In this document: piece by piece, positions 1-8,821 of the stretch | Numbering within the stretch: the stretch's first letter is position 1 | Layout of the letters: each line of letters starts with the position of its first letter | NCBI GenBank assembly: GCA_038239305.1 | Contig: JBBSEW010000003.1 | Location: 57,698 to 121,697 of the forward strand | DNA length: 64,000 nt | From: JALYUA01 sp038239305 | GTDB lineage: Bacteria; Acidobacteriota; Thermoanaerobaculia; UBA5066; Gp7-AA6 | Direction: 5' to 3' | The notes under the pieces: model-generated | Database searches by the model: none | Told to the model about the DNA's origin: nothing | Seen by the model: the letters and a program-made list of their open reading frames with translations, nothing else | Made by a program: the position numbers and the translations under genes

Positions 1-2
1 CT

Positions 3-896
3 CTCGTGTCGCCTGAGCTCCTCACGCTCATCAACACGCGCCGGCTCGACGGGAAGAGCTCCAACGTCCAGATCCGCGGCGTCGGTCCCATGGGGCTCGA
101 GATGAGGCCCGGCGTCCGGATCGTCGAGGGGCGCGTCATGAATCCGGGCACCAACGAGGCGATCGTCTCGAAAAATCTTTCGACGCGGTTCGCCGGAATG
201 GCCGTGGGGGACACGGTCAAGTCCGGGAGCTACCGGTGGGTGATCGTCGGGCACTTCGATGCTGCCGGAAGCGCGTACGAGTCGGAGATGTGGGTCGACG
301 TCAAGGATCTCCAGCAGCAGACGAAGCGTCCGATCTTCTCCTCCGTGTTCGTGCGGACGAGCGACCCGGAGGCTTCCGCGCGTTACATCGAGACCGTCAA
401 GGGTGATCAGCGGCTCAAGCTCGAGGGCAAGACGGAGAAGAAATATTACGAGGAGCAGATGGTCACGGGCGCACCCATCAAGGTCCTCGCGATCCTCGTG
501 GGCATCTTCACGGCGATCGGGGCTTCCTTCGGCGCAATGAACACGATGTATGCCCAGGTGTCGGCTCGCACGCGCGAGATCGGGACCCTGCGAGCGATCG
601 GATTCTCGCGCCGTTCCGTGCTCGCTTCTTTCGTCCTGGAAGCGCTGCTTTTGTGCCTGGCAGGCGGCGTCGCCGGGACGCTTCTCGCCGTCGTGCTCTT
701 CAACCTCGTGGTCACGAAGCCGACGGGCACGATGAACTTCCGCACGTTTTCCGAAGTTCTCTTCAACTTTCGCATGACGCCTCCGCTCATCGTCGGCGGG
801 CTCGCTTTCTCGCTGGCGATGGGGCTCTTTGGCGGATTCTTCCCCGCGTGGCGCGCGGCGAGGCTCAAGATCACGACCGCACTCCGAGAGGTATGA
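3..896 (+). CDS. ABC transporter permease, FtsX/MacB type (C-terminal part)
   Basis: This is the C-terminal part of an inner-membrane permease of the FtsX/MacB class; the gene probably runs off the left edge because the frame is open to base 3 and the usual first membrane helix is missing. The visible protein begins with a soluble, extracytoplasmic-type region of about 155 residues. Three hydrophobic segments follow, near residues 158-180, 200-232 and 258-282. The segment after the first helix (SARTREIGTLRAIGFSRRSV) is the typical FtsX-domain signature, and the protein ends in a short basic tail (ARLKITTALREV). Such permeases work with an ATP-binding protein, which should lie to the left of the window. 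The substrate cannot be told: MacB-like export and lipoprotein release are both possible. Confidence 0.85.
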   Translation, partial: LVSPELLTLINTRRLDGKSSNVQIRGVGPMGLEMRPGVRIVEGRVMNPGTNEAIVSKNLSTRFAGMAVGDTVKSGSYRWVIVGHFDAAGSAYESEMWVDVKDLQQQTKRPIFSSVFVRTSDPEASARYIETVKGDQRLKLEGKTEKKYYEEQMVTGAPIKVLAILVGIFTAIGASFGAMNTMYAQVSARTREIGTLRAIGFSRRSVLASFVLEALLLCLAGGVAGTLLAVVLFNLVVTKPTGTMNFRTFSEVLFNFRMTPPLIVGGLAFSLAMGLFGGFFPAWRAARLKITTALREV

Positions 897-926
897 AAAG
901 CCGCCGGTCTATTCCGGCGCCGCGCT

Positions 927-964
927 TCCCCCTCTCCCGGCGGGAGAGAGCCGGGGTGAGGGGA
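927..964. repeat. REP-like inverted repeat between convergent genes
   Basis: A CCCTCTCCCGG arm is followed at once by CGGGAGAGA and then by CCGGGGTGAGGGG. This composition is typical of dispersed REP-like palindromes in many GC-rich genomes. It lies between the ends of two convergent genes, where it could fold and help stop transcription from both sides. I see only one clear copy in the window. Confidence 0.5.
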
Positions 965-1013
965 GCTGTTCCGACAGGAGCGCCGGCCTGACGCTTTACA
1001 ACCGAGAGCAAGA

Positions 1014-3101
1014 CTAGCGGCGCGGCCTCGGACTGTTGCCGCAAAACCTCCTCACGTCCAGGAATCGAACCGCGCGGCCGGCCGGCGTCGTGGTGTCGAA
1101 TCCGGGTGCGCGGCGGTCGGCTCCGGACGGTCTCGTCAGCGCCGGCTCGACTTCCAGCCAATCGATTCTGTCGGCCGCTGCTGACCGGCAGAAGTCCTCT
1201 CCGGTCGGCGCCGCGTAGAGGTCGAGGATGGCCTGCTGGCGGCGTCCCGTGTCGAATCCCGCCGAGGCGACCAGGGAGACCGTGCCGCGCTCGTCCGCGT
1301 CGTTTCCGATGAAGAGCTTCCGACCCGCGAGATGCAACGCGTTGGCCTCGAAGCTCGCGAAGACCGAGCGCGGCGCCGTGCGAGCACGCACGGTCTCCGT
1401 GAACTCGGTGGGATACCGCGCGTAGAGCACCGTGGCGCGGCTCGTCATGTACGGGATCAGCTCGATCACCCCCGAGACCGTCATCAGGAACACGGCGACT
1501 GCGGCGACTGTGGCGACGAGGGCTCGCACGGGCGCCGGGAGCCTGCCCCGGACGACTCGCTCCGCGAGAAAGAACGCCGCCCCGAGGTCGAGGAAGAGAT
1601 TCATGGGACGCAGCCACTTGTGGTTGTCGTACACGGACAGGGGCACGATCTGGAGCGCGTTGACCAGGAGAAATGTCGGCACGAGGACGGACGCGAGGGC
1701 GTGGAAGAGCGGCCGGCGTGAGCGGAAGGCGGCGGCGAGGCCCGCCAGCCCGAGGAGAGCCTTGAGCCCCCATGCGTATCCCCAGTAACCGGCGGCCCGG
1801 GAGAGCGAGAAGGAGGGACCTCCCGGGCCGGTCGAGAAGCCCGGGTTGATCCGGAGCGCGGGACGCCCCCCGGGCAGGAACCATTCCGGCCGCGCCACGC
1901 CCCGGACCCAGAGGAGAAAACCGATTCCCACGAGAGCCATCCCCGAGAGCACGGCGGCCGTCTTCCGCCGGTCGGGCGCGAACGCGAGAAGCCACGCGAC
2001 GGCGAGCCCGAGCGTGATCGTCACGAACAGGTGCCAGAAAACGAAGATCCCGAAGAACGCTCCGGCGGAGAAGCCCGCCGCGACAGGCCAGCGGGAGCGG
2101 GTCGAGAGGAGAAGGACCGCGGCGAGGAGAAATCCGGAAGCGAACACGAGCTGGCGCTCTTCGAGGAAATAGAAGAGGTTGAACATCGTGCCGTTGTAGG
2201 CGAACGGGTTGCCCTTTGCGAAGGACCCGAGGTACGGGTGAGCCGAAATTACCTCGTGAAAAATTTCGGACGCGGGCCGTCCGCCCGGAGACAGAAAGAG
2301 GGAGAAGGCGTGGAGGCTGCTCGACGTGCAGGCGAGGAGGGCGGCGAGCATGCCCGGCGCGGAGCCTCCGCCGAGCTCCTCCCCGAATCCGACGAGCAGG
2401 CCGAGTACGGCGAACAGGCTGGCCGCGGAGACCATCCGGAAGGCCGGCGCGAGGTCGAGGCCGAGCGAGACCGGAATCGCGGTCAGCAGATCGAAGAAAA
2501 AATGGTACGTCTCCGGAACGCCCGCGAACGATTCGTTCTCCGCGGGAAAGTTGTCCCCGAACGCGAAGCTCTGCACGATCGGGGCGTGGACGTTGAAATC
2601 CCAGTAGATCGGAGTTCGGAAGATGAGCCCTGCGCCGGGCGGCTGGTCGAGATGGGGACGGTAGAACGCGACGCAGAAGATCGCGGCTCCGGCGAAGAAG
2701 GCCGCCCGCCCCGCGAAGGACTTCGTAAAGGCGATCCGACTCCGAAAATCGGCCCGGGGCGAACGAAGGCGACGCCGGCGAATGCCGCTCTCCAGAACCG
2801 CCAGCAGGGCGGCGGACATCGCCCCGAGCACCAGCAAAGCCGCCTTTCGGAGCACGGCCTCCGTGTGCGGAACGAGGAGGATCGCGACCCCGTACACCGC
2901 GAAGACGGCGATGCATTCTCCGACGAACCACCCGGCAAACACGCGCGCGGCACGCGACGTGAAGACTCGCGCCCGGCCGAAGAGAAAGGCGGCGAGGGCT
3001 CCGGGAAGGAGGAGGAACGCGGCCGCGGCGATCACGCGGGGCTGGGCCTGTGCCGTGGGCAGCGCGGAATCAGGCGAACACGTCCTGCGCGGCCGGTACA
3101 C
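1014..3101 (-). CDS. large polytopic membrane protein, function unknown
   Basis: A 695-residue integral membrane protein with roughly a dozen hydrophobic segments and a soluble C-terminal tail of about 130 residues. The general plan (many helices, then a periplasmic-type tail) resembles membrane glycosyltransferase-like or DUF2298-type proteins, but no catalytic motif was recognised, so no function is given. The ATG at 3101 makes the gene overlap the end of the upstream metallo-beta-lactamase gene by 32 bases. A GTG at 3035, just before the first hydrophobic segment, is a good alternative start. It is convergent with the FtsX-type permease gene. Confidence 0.7.
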   Translation of the reverse strand: MYRPRRTCSPDSALPTAQAQPRVIAAAAFLLLPGALAAFLFGRARVFTSRAARVFAGWFVGECIAVFAVYGVAILLVPHTEAVLRKAALLVLGAMSAALLAVLESGIRRRRLRSPRADFRSRIAFTKSFAGRAAFFAGAAIFCVAFYRPHLDQPPGAGLIFRTPIYWDFNVHAPIVQSFAFGDNFPAENESFAGVPETYHFFFDLLTAIPVSLGLDLAPAFRMVSAASLFAVLGLLVGFGEELGGGSAPGMLAALLACTSSSLHAFSLFLSPGGRPASEIFHEVISAHPYLGSFAKGNPFAYNGTMFNLFYFLEERQLVFASGFLLAAVLLLSTRSRWPVAAGFSAGAFFGIFVFWHLFVTITLGLAVAWLLAFAPDRRKTAAVLSGMALVGIGFLLWVRGVARPEWFLPGGRPALRINPGFSTGPGGPSFSLSRAAGYWGYAWGLKALLGLAGLAAAFRSRRPLFHALASVLVPTFLLVNALQIVPLSVYDNHKWLRPMNLFLDLGAAFFLAERVVRGRLPAPVRALVATVAAVAVFLMTVSGVIELIPYMTSRATVLYARYPTEFTETVRARTAPRSVFASFEANALHLAGRKLFIGNDADERGTVSLVASAGFDTGRRQQAILDLYAAPTGEDFCRSAAADRIDWLEVEPALTRPSGADRRAPGFDTTTPAGRAVRFLDVRRFCGNSPRPRR

Positions 3102-3933
3102 CGTGAACGCGTCGCTTACCGTTCGTTTCGTCCACGATGCGTCCCCAGGCGACGTTCGGATCGTGCTCGAAGACGCAGAGCCATCCTTCGCGAGCCGCGT
3201 CGTCGGTCAGGCGCTTCTTGCGGGCGATCAGCTCGACGGGGTAGAGGTCGTACGCCATGATCCAGGGGATCGGAACGTGCGCCGCGGTCGGCAGCGCGTC
3301 GGCGAAGTAGAACGCCGTGTGGCCCTGCGAGTCGACTCGGATTGCCTGCATCCCTGCGTTGTGACCGGGCAGAGGAATGACACGCACGCCCGGACGGATC
3401 TCGCGCTCTCCGAAAACGGTCTCGAGCCGCCCCGCCCGGGCGTACGGCTCCCAGTCCTCGGGCCGGTAGGAGGCCTGATCGCGCGGGTTCGGCGACCTCG
3501 CATGCTCGAGCTCGGCCGCCTGGACGTAAAGCGTCGCGTTCGGGAAGACAGGAACGGCCTCCGGACCGGGGCTGTCTGCCCGGCTCGCTCCGCCGGCGTG
3601 GTCGAAGTGCAGGTGCGACAGGATCAGTCCGTCAACGTCCTCGGGCCGGACGCCCGTTCGGGCGAGCGAATCGACGAGGCTCGGGGAATTTTCGATCGCA
3701 TACATCTCGCGCTCACGGGTTTCCCAGCGCGTTCCGAGCCCGCTTTCGACGAGGAGCGTGAAATCGTCTCCCCGGACGAGGAGGCAGTTCGTCGCGAGCG
3801 CGATCCGGTTCTTCTCGTCCGCGGGGAACGTTCGCTCCCACAGGACCTTCGGCACCACGCCGAACATCGCGCCTCCGTCGAGACGGAAGTTCGCGTCCCG
3901 GACGATCGAGAGATCGAGAGTACCGAATTGCAT
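3070..3933 (-). CDS. metallo-beta-lactamase-fold hydrolase (lactonase-like)
   Basis: An MBL-fold metal hydrolase of 287 residues. It carries the zinc-binding HLHFDHAGG motif near residue 105, and later GHNAG and a DAL strand that supply the remaining metal ligands. The start MQFGTLDLSI followed by FRLDGGAMFGVVPK is typical of quorum-lactonase-like MBL proteins. An ATG at 3954 (MSITIAAMQF) is an alternative start. The gene is divergent from another MBL-fold gene, and the two starts are 24 bases apart, or 3 bases if the upstream ATG is used. The substrate is unknown; lactones or other esters are usual for the family. Confidence 0.85.
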   Translation of the reverse strand: MQFGTLDLSIVRDANFRLDGGAMFGVVPKVLWERTFPADEKNRIALATNCLLVRGDDFTLLVESGLGTRWETREREMYAIENSPSLVDSLARTGVRPEDVDGLILSHLHFDHAGGASRADSPGPEAVPVFPNATLYVQAAELEHARSPNPRDQASYRPEDWEPYARAGRLETVFGEREIRPGVRVIPLPGHNAGMQAIRVDSQGHTAFYFADALPTAAHVPIPWIMAYDLYPVELIARKKRLTDDAAREGWLCVFEHDPNVAWGRIVDETNGKRRVHGVPAAQDVFA

Positions 3934-3957
3934 GGCAGCGATGGTAATACTCATCGG

Positions 3958-4698
3958 GTGCGTCTCCGCTTCTTCGGCACGAAAGGCTACGTCGAGGCCA
4001 GGTCGCGTGCGCACTCGGGTCACTCCGCCTTCACCGTCGAGGCCGCCGGTTTCCGGCTCCTGTGCGACTTCGGAGAGAACCGGAAAGGCCGTCTCGCCCG
4101 CATCCAGCCGGACGCGATTTTCGTGTCGCACGGCCATCCCGACCACGCGTGGGGCCTCGCGGAAGGAACGGATGCTCCGGTTTTCGCGTCCGATGCGACG
4201 CATGCGCTGCTTGCCGATTTTCCCCTGGGACGGCGGGTGGTCCTGAAGCCCGAGGAATCCGTCTCCGTCGGTCCGTTCCGGATCGTTCCGTTCCCCGTCA
4301 TCCATTCGACCCGCTGCCCGTGCATCGCGGCGCGCATCGAGACGCCCGAAGGCGTTCTCGTCTATTCGGGAGACATCGTCGGATTCGAGTCGGCGCAGGC
4401 GGCGTCCCGGGCCCTCGGGGGGGCGGGTGTTTACGTGGGCGACGGCTCGACGCTCACGGAATCGCTCGTGCGGCGGCAGGCTGGCGGAGTCCTCGTGGGC
4501 CACACGACGATCCGGGCTCAGCTCGGCTGGCTGGCCCGGGCGGGAGTACCGCGCGCCGTCTTCTCGCATCTGGGCGAGGGGCCGATCGGGATGGGGGATG
4601 CCGCGCTGAGGGCTGCGGTCGACGTGATGGCGCGCGCGAGGGCGCCCGGATGCGAAGTTTCGATCGCGAAAGACGGGGGAACGATCCTGCTCTTCTGA
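3958..4698 (+). CDS. RNase Z-like metallo-beta-lactamase-fold protein
   Basis: A second MBL-fold protein of 246 residues starting at GTG (VRLRFFGTKGYVE). The first residues (RFFGTKG) and the ligand motif HGHPDH near residue 59 are those of the RNase Z/ElaC-like branch, as are HST near residue 120 and SGD near residue 140. A late His (FSHLGEG) completes the set. No ATG is available before the conserved start, and the frame is open far upstream. It is probably a phosphodiesterase-type hydrolase, but the long helical arm of true tRNase Z was not seen, so tRNA processing is not claimed. It ends at a hairpin shared with the convergent gene. Confidence 0.8.
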   Translation: MRLRFFGTKGYVEARSRAHSGHSAFTVEAAGFRLLCDFGENRKGRLARIQPDAIFVSHGHPDHAWGLAEGTDAPVFASDATHALLADFPLGRRVVLKPEESVSVGPFRIVPFPVIHSTRCPCIAARIETPEGVLVYSGDIVGFESAQAASRALGGAGVYVGDGSTLTESLVRRQAGGVLVGHTTIRAQLGWLARAGVPRAVFSHLGEGPIGMGDAALRAAVDVMARARAPGCEVSIAKDGGTILLF

Positions 4699-4713
4699 GG
4701 TCCGGAAATGAAA

Positions 4714-4737
4714 ACGGGCCGGGAGATCCCGGCCCGT
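4714..4737 (-). terminator. intrinsic terminator between convergent genes
   Basis: A GC-rich hairpin with a 10-11 bp perfect stem (ACGGGCCGGG pairing with CCCGGCCCGT) around a 4-base loop. On the minus strand it is followed by TTTT, so it fits a rho-independent terminator for the secreted repeat protein gene. On the plus strand the T-run is absent, though the hairpin may still help to end the MBL gene transcript. Confidence 0.7.
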
Positions 4738-4764
4738 GGTGGGCGCTCGATAAGAAGCGATCGG

Positions 4765-4814
4765 TCAGTGGATCGTCAGTGGATCCGAGGATCCGAGGAT
4801 CCGTGGATCAGTGG
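4765..4814. repeat. octamer tandem array reaching a stop codon
   Basis: Units of eight bases (TCAGTGGA, TCAGTGGA, TCCGAGGA, TCCGAGGA, TCCGTGGA, TCAGTGG) with one 3-base interruption. The last unit supplies the TCA that is the reverse complement of the TGA stop codon of the adjoining minus-strand gene, so the array meets the coding sequence exactly at its end. Confidence 0.75.
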
Positions 4815-5740
4815 CCCGATCCACCCGATTTAGCGCCCGCGGCCGGGGCTGCTGCTGGGGCCGCGGCCGGAGCCGCGCCGTTCGTCGTTCCCGCCGTTGC
4901 CGGAGTCGCGGGCGTTCCGTTCGGAGCCGTGGTCGTCGTCCCCGTCCCGTTGGCGGGACTGGCAGAGGTCGCCGGAGCCGTCGCGGGAAAGCCGTTCGGG
5001 TTGATCGGGTTGGTTCCGCTCTGCGGACCGGTGGTGGTCGTGGCCGGGAACCCATTCGGGTTGATCGGATTGGTTCCGCTCTGCGGTGCCGTCGCCGTCG
5101 TGGTGGGGGAGCCATTGGCGCCGGCCGGGTTCGTCGCGGTCGCGGCGGTGCCCGCCGTTGAGGTCGCCCCGTTCAGAGTGGGATTGATGCTGGTCGCCGG
5201 ATTCGCGTTCGAGGCGGTTCCGGTCCCTCCACCCGTAGCGGGCGCCGGCAGATCGCCGGGGAACACCTGGTTGTCGATCGCCGCCTTGCCCTGGATATTC
5301 TGCTGGGAGCTCGCGGCCGAGGGAGCCGACGACATGCCGGCAGGAGTCGGAGCGCCGGCGCCGGTCGGGCCGATGACCATGGCCTGTCCGGGCGCAAGCG
5401 GCTGCGAGCCGGCAGGAACGATGGCCGTCGATCCGGCGACGGCGGGGGCGGAGGTCGTCGCGCCGGAGCGCGCCCGCGCCATCGACGGGCTGGCGGGCGT
5501 CGAAGAAAGCGGACGGATGGCAGCGACCTCTTCCGAGGGCACACTCGTCAGAATGCCGTCGGAGCTGCGGTGAAACATGAGGACGCTTCCCCGGGTGACC
5601 GGCTGGTCCCGGGACAGAAGGACAGTATTTCCTTTCAGTTCGATCCGGTACTGGGCTTGCGCACTGTGGATCCGGTTCCGGGCGCTCGCGAAGGTCGCGA
5701 TCCCGACGGCGAGAACGGCAATTACAGCGATCTTTTTCAT
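4808..5740 (-). CDS. secreted Ala/Thr/Pro-rich low-complexity protein
   Basis: A 310-residue protein with an N-terminal signal sequence (MKKIAVIAVLAVGIATFASA). A short conserved-looking region follows (residues about 20-80, YRIELKGNTVLLSRDQPV), and the rest is low complexity, rich in Ala, Thr, Pro, Gly and Asn. The C-terminal half contains two copies of PQSGTNPINPNGFPAT, 20 residues apart, coded by two near-identical 60-base units at about 4979-5087. The ATG at 5740 has GAGGTGG just upstream; an ATG three codons earlier is possible. The N-terminal segment could form a small beta domain. Function unknown; a periplasmic or surface linker-type protein is likely. Confidence 0.75.
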   Translation of the reverse strand: MKKIAVIAVLAVGIATFASARNRIHSAQAQYRIELKGNTVLLSRDQPVTRGSVLMFHRSSDGILTSVPSEEVAAIRPLSSTPASPSMARARSGATTSAPAVAGSTAIVPAGSQPLAPGQAMVIGPTGAGAPTPAGMSSAPSAASSQQNIQGKAAIDNQVFPGDLPAPATGGGTGTASNANPATSINPTLNGATSTAGTAATATNPAGANGSPTTTATAPQSGTNPINPNGFPATTTTGPQSGTNPINPNGFPATAPATSASPANGTGTTTTAPNGTPATPATAGTTNGAAPAAAPAAAPAAGAKSGGSGH

Positions 5741-5852
5741 AGTGACCACCTCTGCGGGGGGTCACTGCAGGATTCATTCCCGCCCGCGGACCCTTGCGAA
5801 AAAGGGGGGTGGAGCCTAGATCGCCGCCCGCCCGTACCGGGGCGCGAGGCGG

Positions 5853-8201
5853 CTATAGGCGCGAGCGGGAGTGGACCGGAAGAGGCCCCGGACCGGCGGC
5901 GATCGGGTCCCGGGTGTCGCTCGCGGGGGCGACGACGGGCTCCGAGATCGCGGCGACGGCCCGGCTCGCCTCCCGCGCCCGTCTGACGAGGGCGAGAAGG
6001 GCTCCGGCCATCATGACGTAGAAGCCGCCCCACACGAGGCCGATCAGGGGCTTGTGCGTGACGTCCACGGAGAGCGACTCGGTCGTTGCCGCCTGGAATT
6101 CGTCCTTCGGATTTTTCGAGACGCCGCGCACCCGGAGAACCACGGCTCCGTCGTTCGGGGAGACCGCGACCACCGAGAGCTTACCGCCCGGCACGTTCTG
6201 AATGTCCATCTCCGGCGACTCCGGAGCGGCGCCTTCCATGTGGTACACGAATCGGACGGTCATGTCCTGCCGGGAGCCGTCGGGCGGCGTGATCGTCAGA
6301 TCCGTCAGCACGAGAATCGTGGTCTCGCCCCGCATCATCGCGGACCGGTCCGCGTTGAAGTCCCGGAACGTGAATCCGGTGCCGTCGACGTTCGTCGTGG
6401 TTCCCTTGATGAGGCGCAGCTCGCGACCGACCTGCTCGGGCTGTCCGGGATCGTAGGACTGGGGCGCGATGTAGTAGTCGAAGAGAGCCGAGTTGCGGAT
6501 GGCGGGGTTGGCCATCATCTGGTTCGTTTTCGTGTTCACGTACATCTTCGGGTATGCGTACGCGATCCGGCCGTCCGGAGCCTGTACCCGGACCTCCATC
6601 GCCTGCTTCGTCCGCGCGGTGCCCGGGACGACCCGGAGAAACGTCAGGGTCGATCCCGCCACGGGAACGGGCTTGTTCACCGGCAGGGTGACCCGGGTCG
6701 ATTTCGCATAGACGCCGGAAATCACGACGCCCGCGAGAAAGATCCCTACTCCGACGTGCGCCAGGTAACCGCCGGCTCCGCCGAACTTGCCGTTGCGGGC
6801 TTTGCGGATGACCGCGCGAAGATTCATGTCCGCCGCGAAGGCGGCGAGGAAGATCAGGACGAGCGAGCGGGGCTGGTGCGCTCCGGCGAAGAATGCGACC
6901 GCCAGAAGAACGACGGCCACGGCGAAGGAACGCCGCGCGCTCCGCATCACCGCCGGGAACGGGTCTCCCTTCCAGGAGACGAACGGCACGAGCCCCGCGA
7001 GGATCAGCAGCAGAGCGGCGGCCGGCGACGTGGTCGTGTTGTAGAAATCTCCCTGGACCTGGGAAGGGTTTCCGGAAACGCGCGTCAGCAGCGGCGCCGA
7101 GGTCCCGAGGAGGATGACGAAACCGAGCGCGCAGAAGGCCGCGATTCCCAGGATAAAAAGAACGCTGCGCGAGAAAAGCGGCGGCTCTTCCTCTTCCAGG
7201 GTCGGGATCGACCGCCACCGCACCGCGAGCATTCCGATCGAGAGCGCAAGGAATCCCAGCAGGATGGCCACGAGCCAGCTCGTGATCCCGAGGTCGACGA
7301 ACGAGTGCACCGAGAAGTCCGCGAGGATCCCCGAACGCGTGAGAAAGGTCCCGTACAGGATCGCGATGTACGCGACGCAGGCGAGGAGCAGGTTCACCTT
7401 GCGATGCTTCTTCTTCACGCGCTGGAGGTACATCCCGTGCACCAGCGCCGCCGTGAAGAGCCACGGGACGAGGCTCGTGTTCTCGACCGGATCCCACCCC
7501 CAGTACCCGCCCCAGCCGAGCGTCTTGTAGGCCCAGTACCCGCCCATCAGGATCGCCGTGCCGAGCGTCACGAACGTAAAAAGCGCCCAGGGGATCGCGC
7601 GGGGCACCCACCCATCCCATTTCTTCTTCCAGAGAGCCGTGATCGCGAACGCGAACGGCACGGAGAGCGATGCGAAACCGGAGAACATCACCGGCGGATG
7701 GATGACCATCCAGGGGTCCTGGAGAAGGGGATTGAGGCCGACGCCATCCTCGGGAACGGCTCCCGGGAGGATGCGGAACGGGCTCTGCTTGCAGAGGATC
7801 GCGACCAGGCCGAGGAAGCTCGCGAGGTACACGACCATGACCGGCGCCTCGAGCTCTTTCGCGCTGCGCCAGACGACGAGGCCGATCAGCGCGCCCCAGA
7901 AAATCCAGAGGAGAAACGAGCCCTCCTGGCCGCCCCAGAATGACGAGATCAAGAAGTGCAGGGGAAGCTCGCGGCTCGAATACGAGTTGACGTACGCGAC
8001 GTCGAAGCGGTGCTGGATGATGAGCGTCATCAGCACCGCGGAGGCGGCGACGATGCAGGTCGCGAAGACCGTGTAGGCGGTGCGCGCGGCGGGGAGCAGG
8101 TCTTTCCGGCCGCGATCGACCCGCAGGTAGAGGGCGACGGACGTCAGCCCGGCGCCGAGCGCGGCCCATATCGCCGCCACGCCCGGCCAGAAATAGGTCA
8201 C
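5853..8201 (-). CDS. ccmF: cytochrome c heme lyase subunit CcmF
   Basis: CcmF is the heme lyase of system I cytochrome c maturation: it takes heme from CcmE and attaches it to CXXCH apocytochromes on the outer face of the inner membrane. The protein is 782 residues, with the usual many membrane helices and the tryptophan-rich heme-handling motif GWGGYWGWDPVENTSLVPW in the first third. A large extracytoplasmic domain follows near residues 530-720, with a last helix before the C-terminus. The GTG start at 8201 overlaps the ccmE stop as GTGA, so the two are translationally coupled. It is the last gene of the ccmABCDEF operon. Separate CcmH/CcmI genes were not seen nearby. Confidence 0.95.
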   Translation of the reverse strand: MTYFWPGVAAIWAALGAGLTSVALYLRVDRGRKDLLPAARTAYTVFATCIVAASAVLMTLIIQHRFDVAYVNSYSSRELPLHFLISSFWGGQEGSFLLWIFWGALIGLVVWRSAKELEAPVMVVYLASFLGLVAILCKQSPFRILPGAVPEDGVGLNPLLQDPWMVIHPPVMFSGFASLSVPFAFAITALWKKKWDGWVPRAIPWALFTFVTLGTAILMGGYWAYKTLGWGGYWGWDPVENTSLVPWLFTAALVHGMYLQRVKKKHRKVNLLLACVAYIAILYGTFLTRSGILADFSVHSFVDLGITSWLVAILLGFLALSIGMLAVRWRSIPTLEEEEPPLFSRSVLFILGIAAFCALGFVILLGTSAPLLTRVSGNPSQVQGDFYNTTTSPAAALLLILAGLVPFVSWKGDPFPAVMRSARRSFAVAVVLLAVAFFAGAHQPRSLVLIFLAAFAADMNLRAVIRKARNGKFGGAGGYLAHVGVGIFLAGVVISGVYAKSTRVTLPVNKPVPVAGSTLTFLRVVPGTARTKQAMEVRVQAPDGRIAYAYPKMYVNTKTNQMMANPAIRNSALFDYYIAPQSYDPGQPEQVGRELRLIKGTTTNVDGTGFTFRDFNADRSAMMRGETTILVLTDLTITPPDGSRQDMTVRFVYHMEGAAPESPEMDIQNVPGGKLSVVAVSPNDGAVVLRVRGVSKNPKDEFQAATTESLSVDVTHKPLIGLVWGGFYVMMAGALLALVRRAREASRAVAAISEPVVAPASDTRDPIAAGPGPLPVHSRSRL

Positions 8202-8626
8202 GACGTGCGGCCTCCGGGGCGTGGCGCGGCGGCCGGCGGGGCGGAACCGTACGTCTTCTCGATCTCCGCTCCCTGGTATTTCGAGGGGCATTTCACGAGC
8301 AGCTTCTCCGCGTCGATACGGCCGGCCGAGTAACGCCCGATGGCGACGATCGAGATCGCGTCCTTGAAGTTCGCGGGCTTGATGCCGCGGTAGGTGACCG
8401 GCATCTTCGCGCCGCCGGCGTCCACGATCTCGAAGGAGAGCTCTCCCTTTTCGGTGTCGTAGCGGTCGCTCTGCTTGTCGAGGCTGCCCATGACCTGGAT
8501 CGTTCCGCGGGCCTTCTTCGCCTCGACGAAGCTCAGGTAGGGCGTCAGGGTCTTTTCAAATGCCGTTACGCCGAGGACGACGAAAGCGGCCGCGAGGACC
8601 GCGGCGACCCAGTAGCCTTTTCTCAT
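8198..8626 (-). CDS. ccmE: heme chaperone CcmE, CxxxY variant
   Basis: CcmE is the periplasmic heme chaperone that receives heme from CcmC and hands it to CcmF. The protein has 142 residues: an N-terminal membrane anchor (residues 5-22), the OB-fold beta region, and a Pro-rich tail. The covalent heme site is normally a His in HxxxY; here the sequence is VKCPSKYQG, giving Cys113 and Tyr117. This is the CxxxY type known from some sulfate reducers and archaea. The ATG overlaps the ccmD stop (ATGA). Its partners CcmA-D and CcmF are all in the same operon. Confidence 0.95.
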   Translation of the reverse strand: MRKGYWVAAVLAAAFVVLGVTAFEKTLTPYLSFVEAKKARGTIQVMGSLDKQSDRYDTEKGELSFEIVDAGGAKMPVTYRGIKPANFKDAISIVAIGRYSAGRIDAEKLLVKCPSKYQGAEIEKTYGSAPPAAAPRPGGRTS

Positions 8627-8733
8627 CGGTCGCGCTCCCTTTCGGAGATCCGGCGGTCGAGGCGCCAGAGATAGAGGAAGAGTCCTGCCCAGATCACCAC
8701 GTTCACGGCCGCGAGGAAGGCGAGGCTGCTCAC
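8623..8733 (-). CDS. ccmD: small membrane protein CcmD
   Basis: A 36-residue protein read from a GTG at 8733. It has one hydrophobic segment (LAAVNVVIWAGLFLYLW) followed by a strongly charged tail (RLDRRISERERDR). Size, topology and position between ccmC and ccmE match CcmD, which helps release holo-CcmE from the CcmABC complex. It overlaps ccmE by four bases (ATGA). Sequence conservation in this family is very low, so the call rests on position and shape. Confidence 0.8.
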   Translation of the reverse strand: MSSLAFLAAVNVVIWAGLFLYLWRLDRRISERERDR

Positions 8734-8821
8734 GCCGCCATTCTCTCAGGTTGCGTGCACAGAGCCCTCGGATGCCAACGTTTTCGTGTGGCTCCGCATT
8801 TCTTCTCTTCGGAGGCGGGTC

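Noticed and set aside
1056..1080. Sequence resembling a tRNA T-arm (GGTTCGATTCCTG on the minus strand)
   Set aside because: No matching acceptor, D or anticodon arm; it codes the end of the membrane protein (RAVRFLDV).
871..2931. Long open frame overlapping the large membrane protein on the same strand
   Set aside because: Arg/Gly/Pro-rich composition with no helices or family; it is the out-of-frame shadow of the membrane protein in GC-rich DNA.
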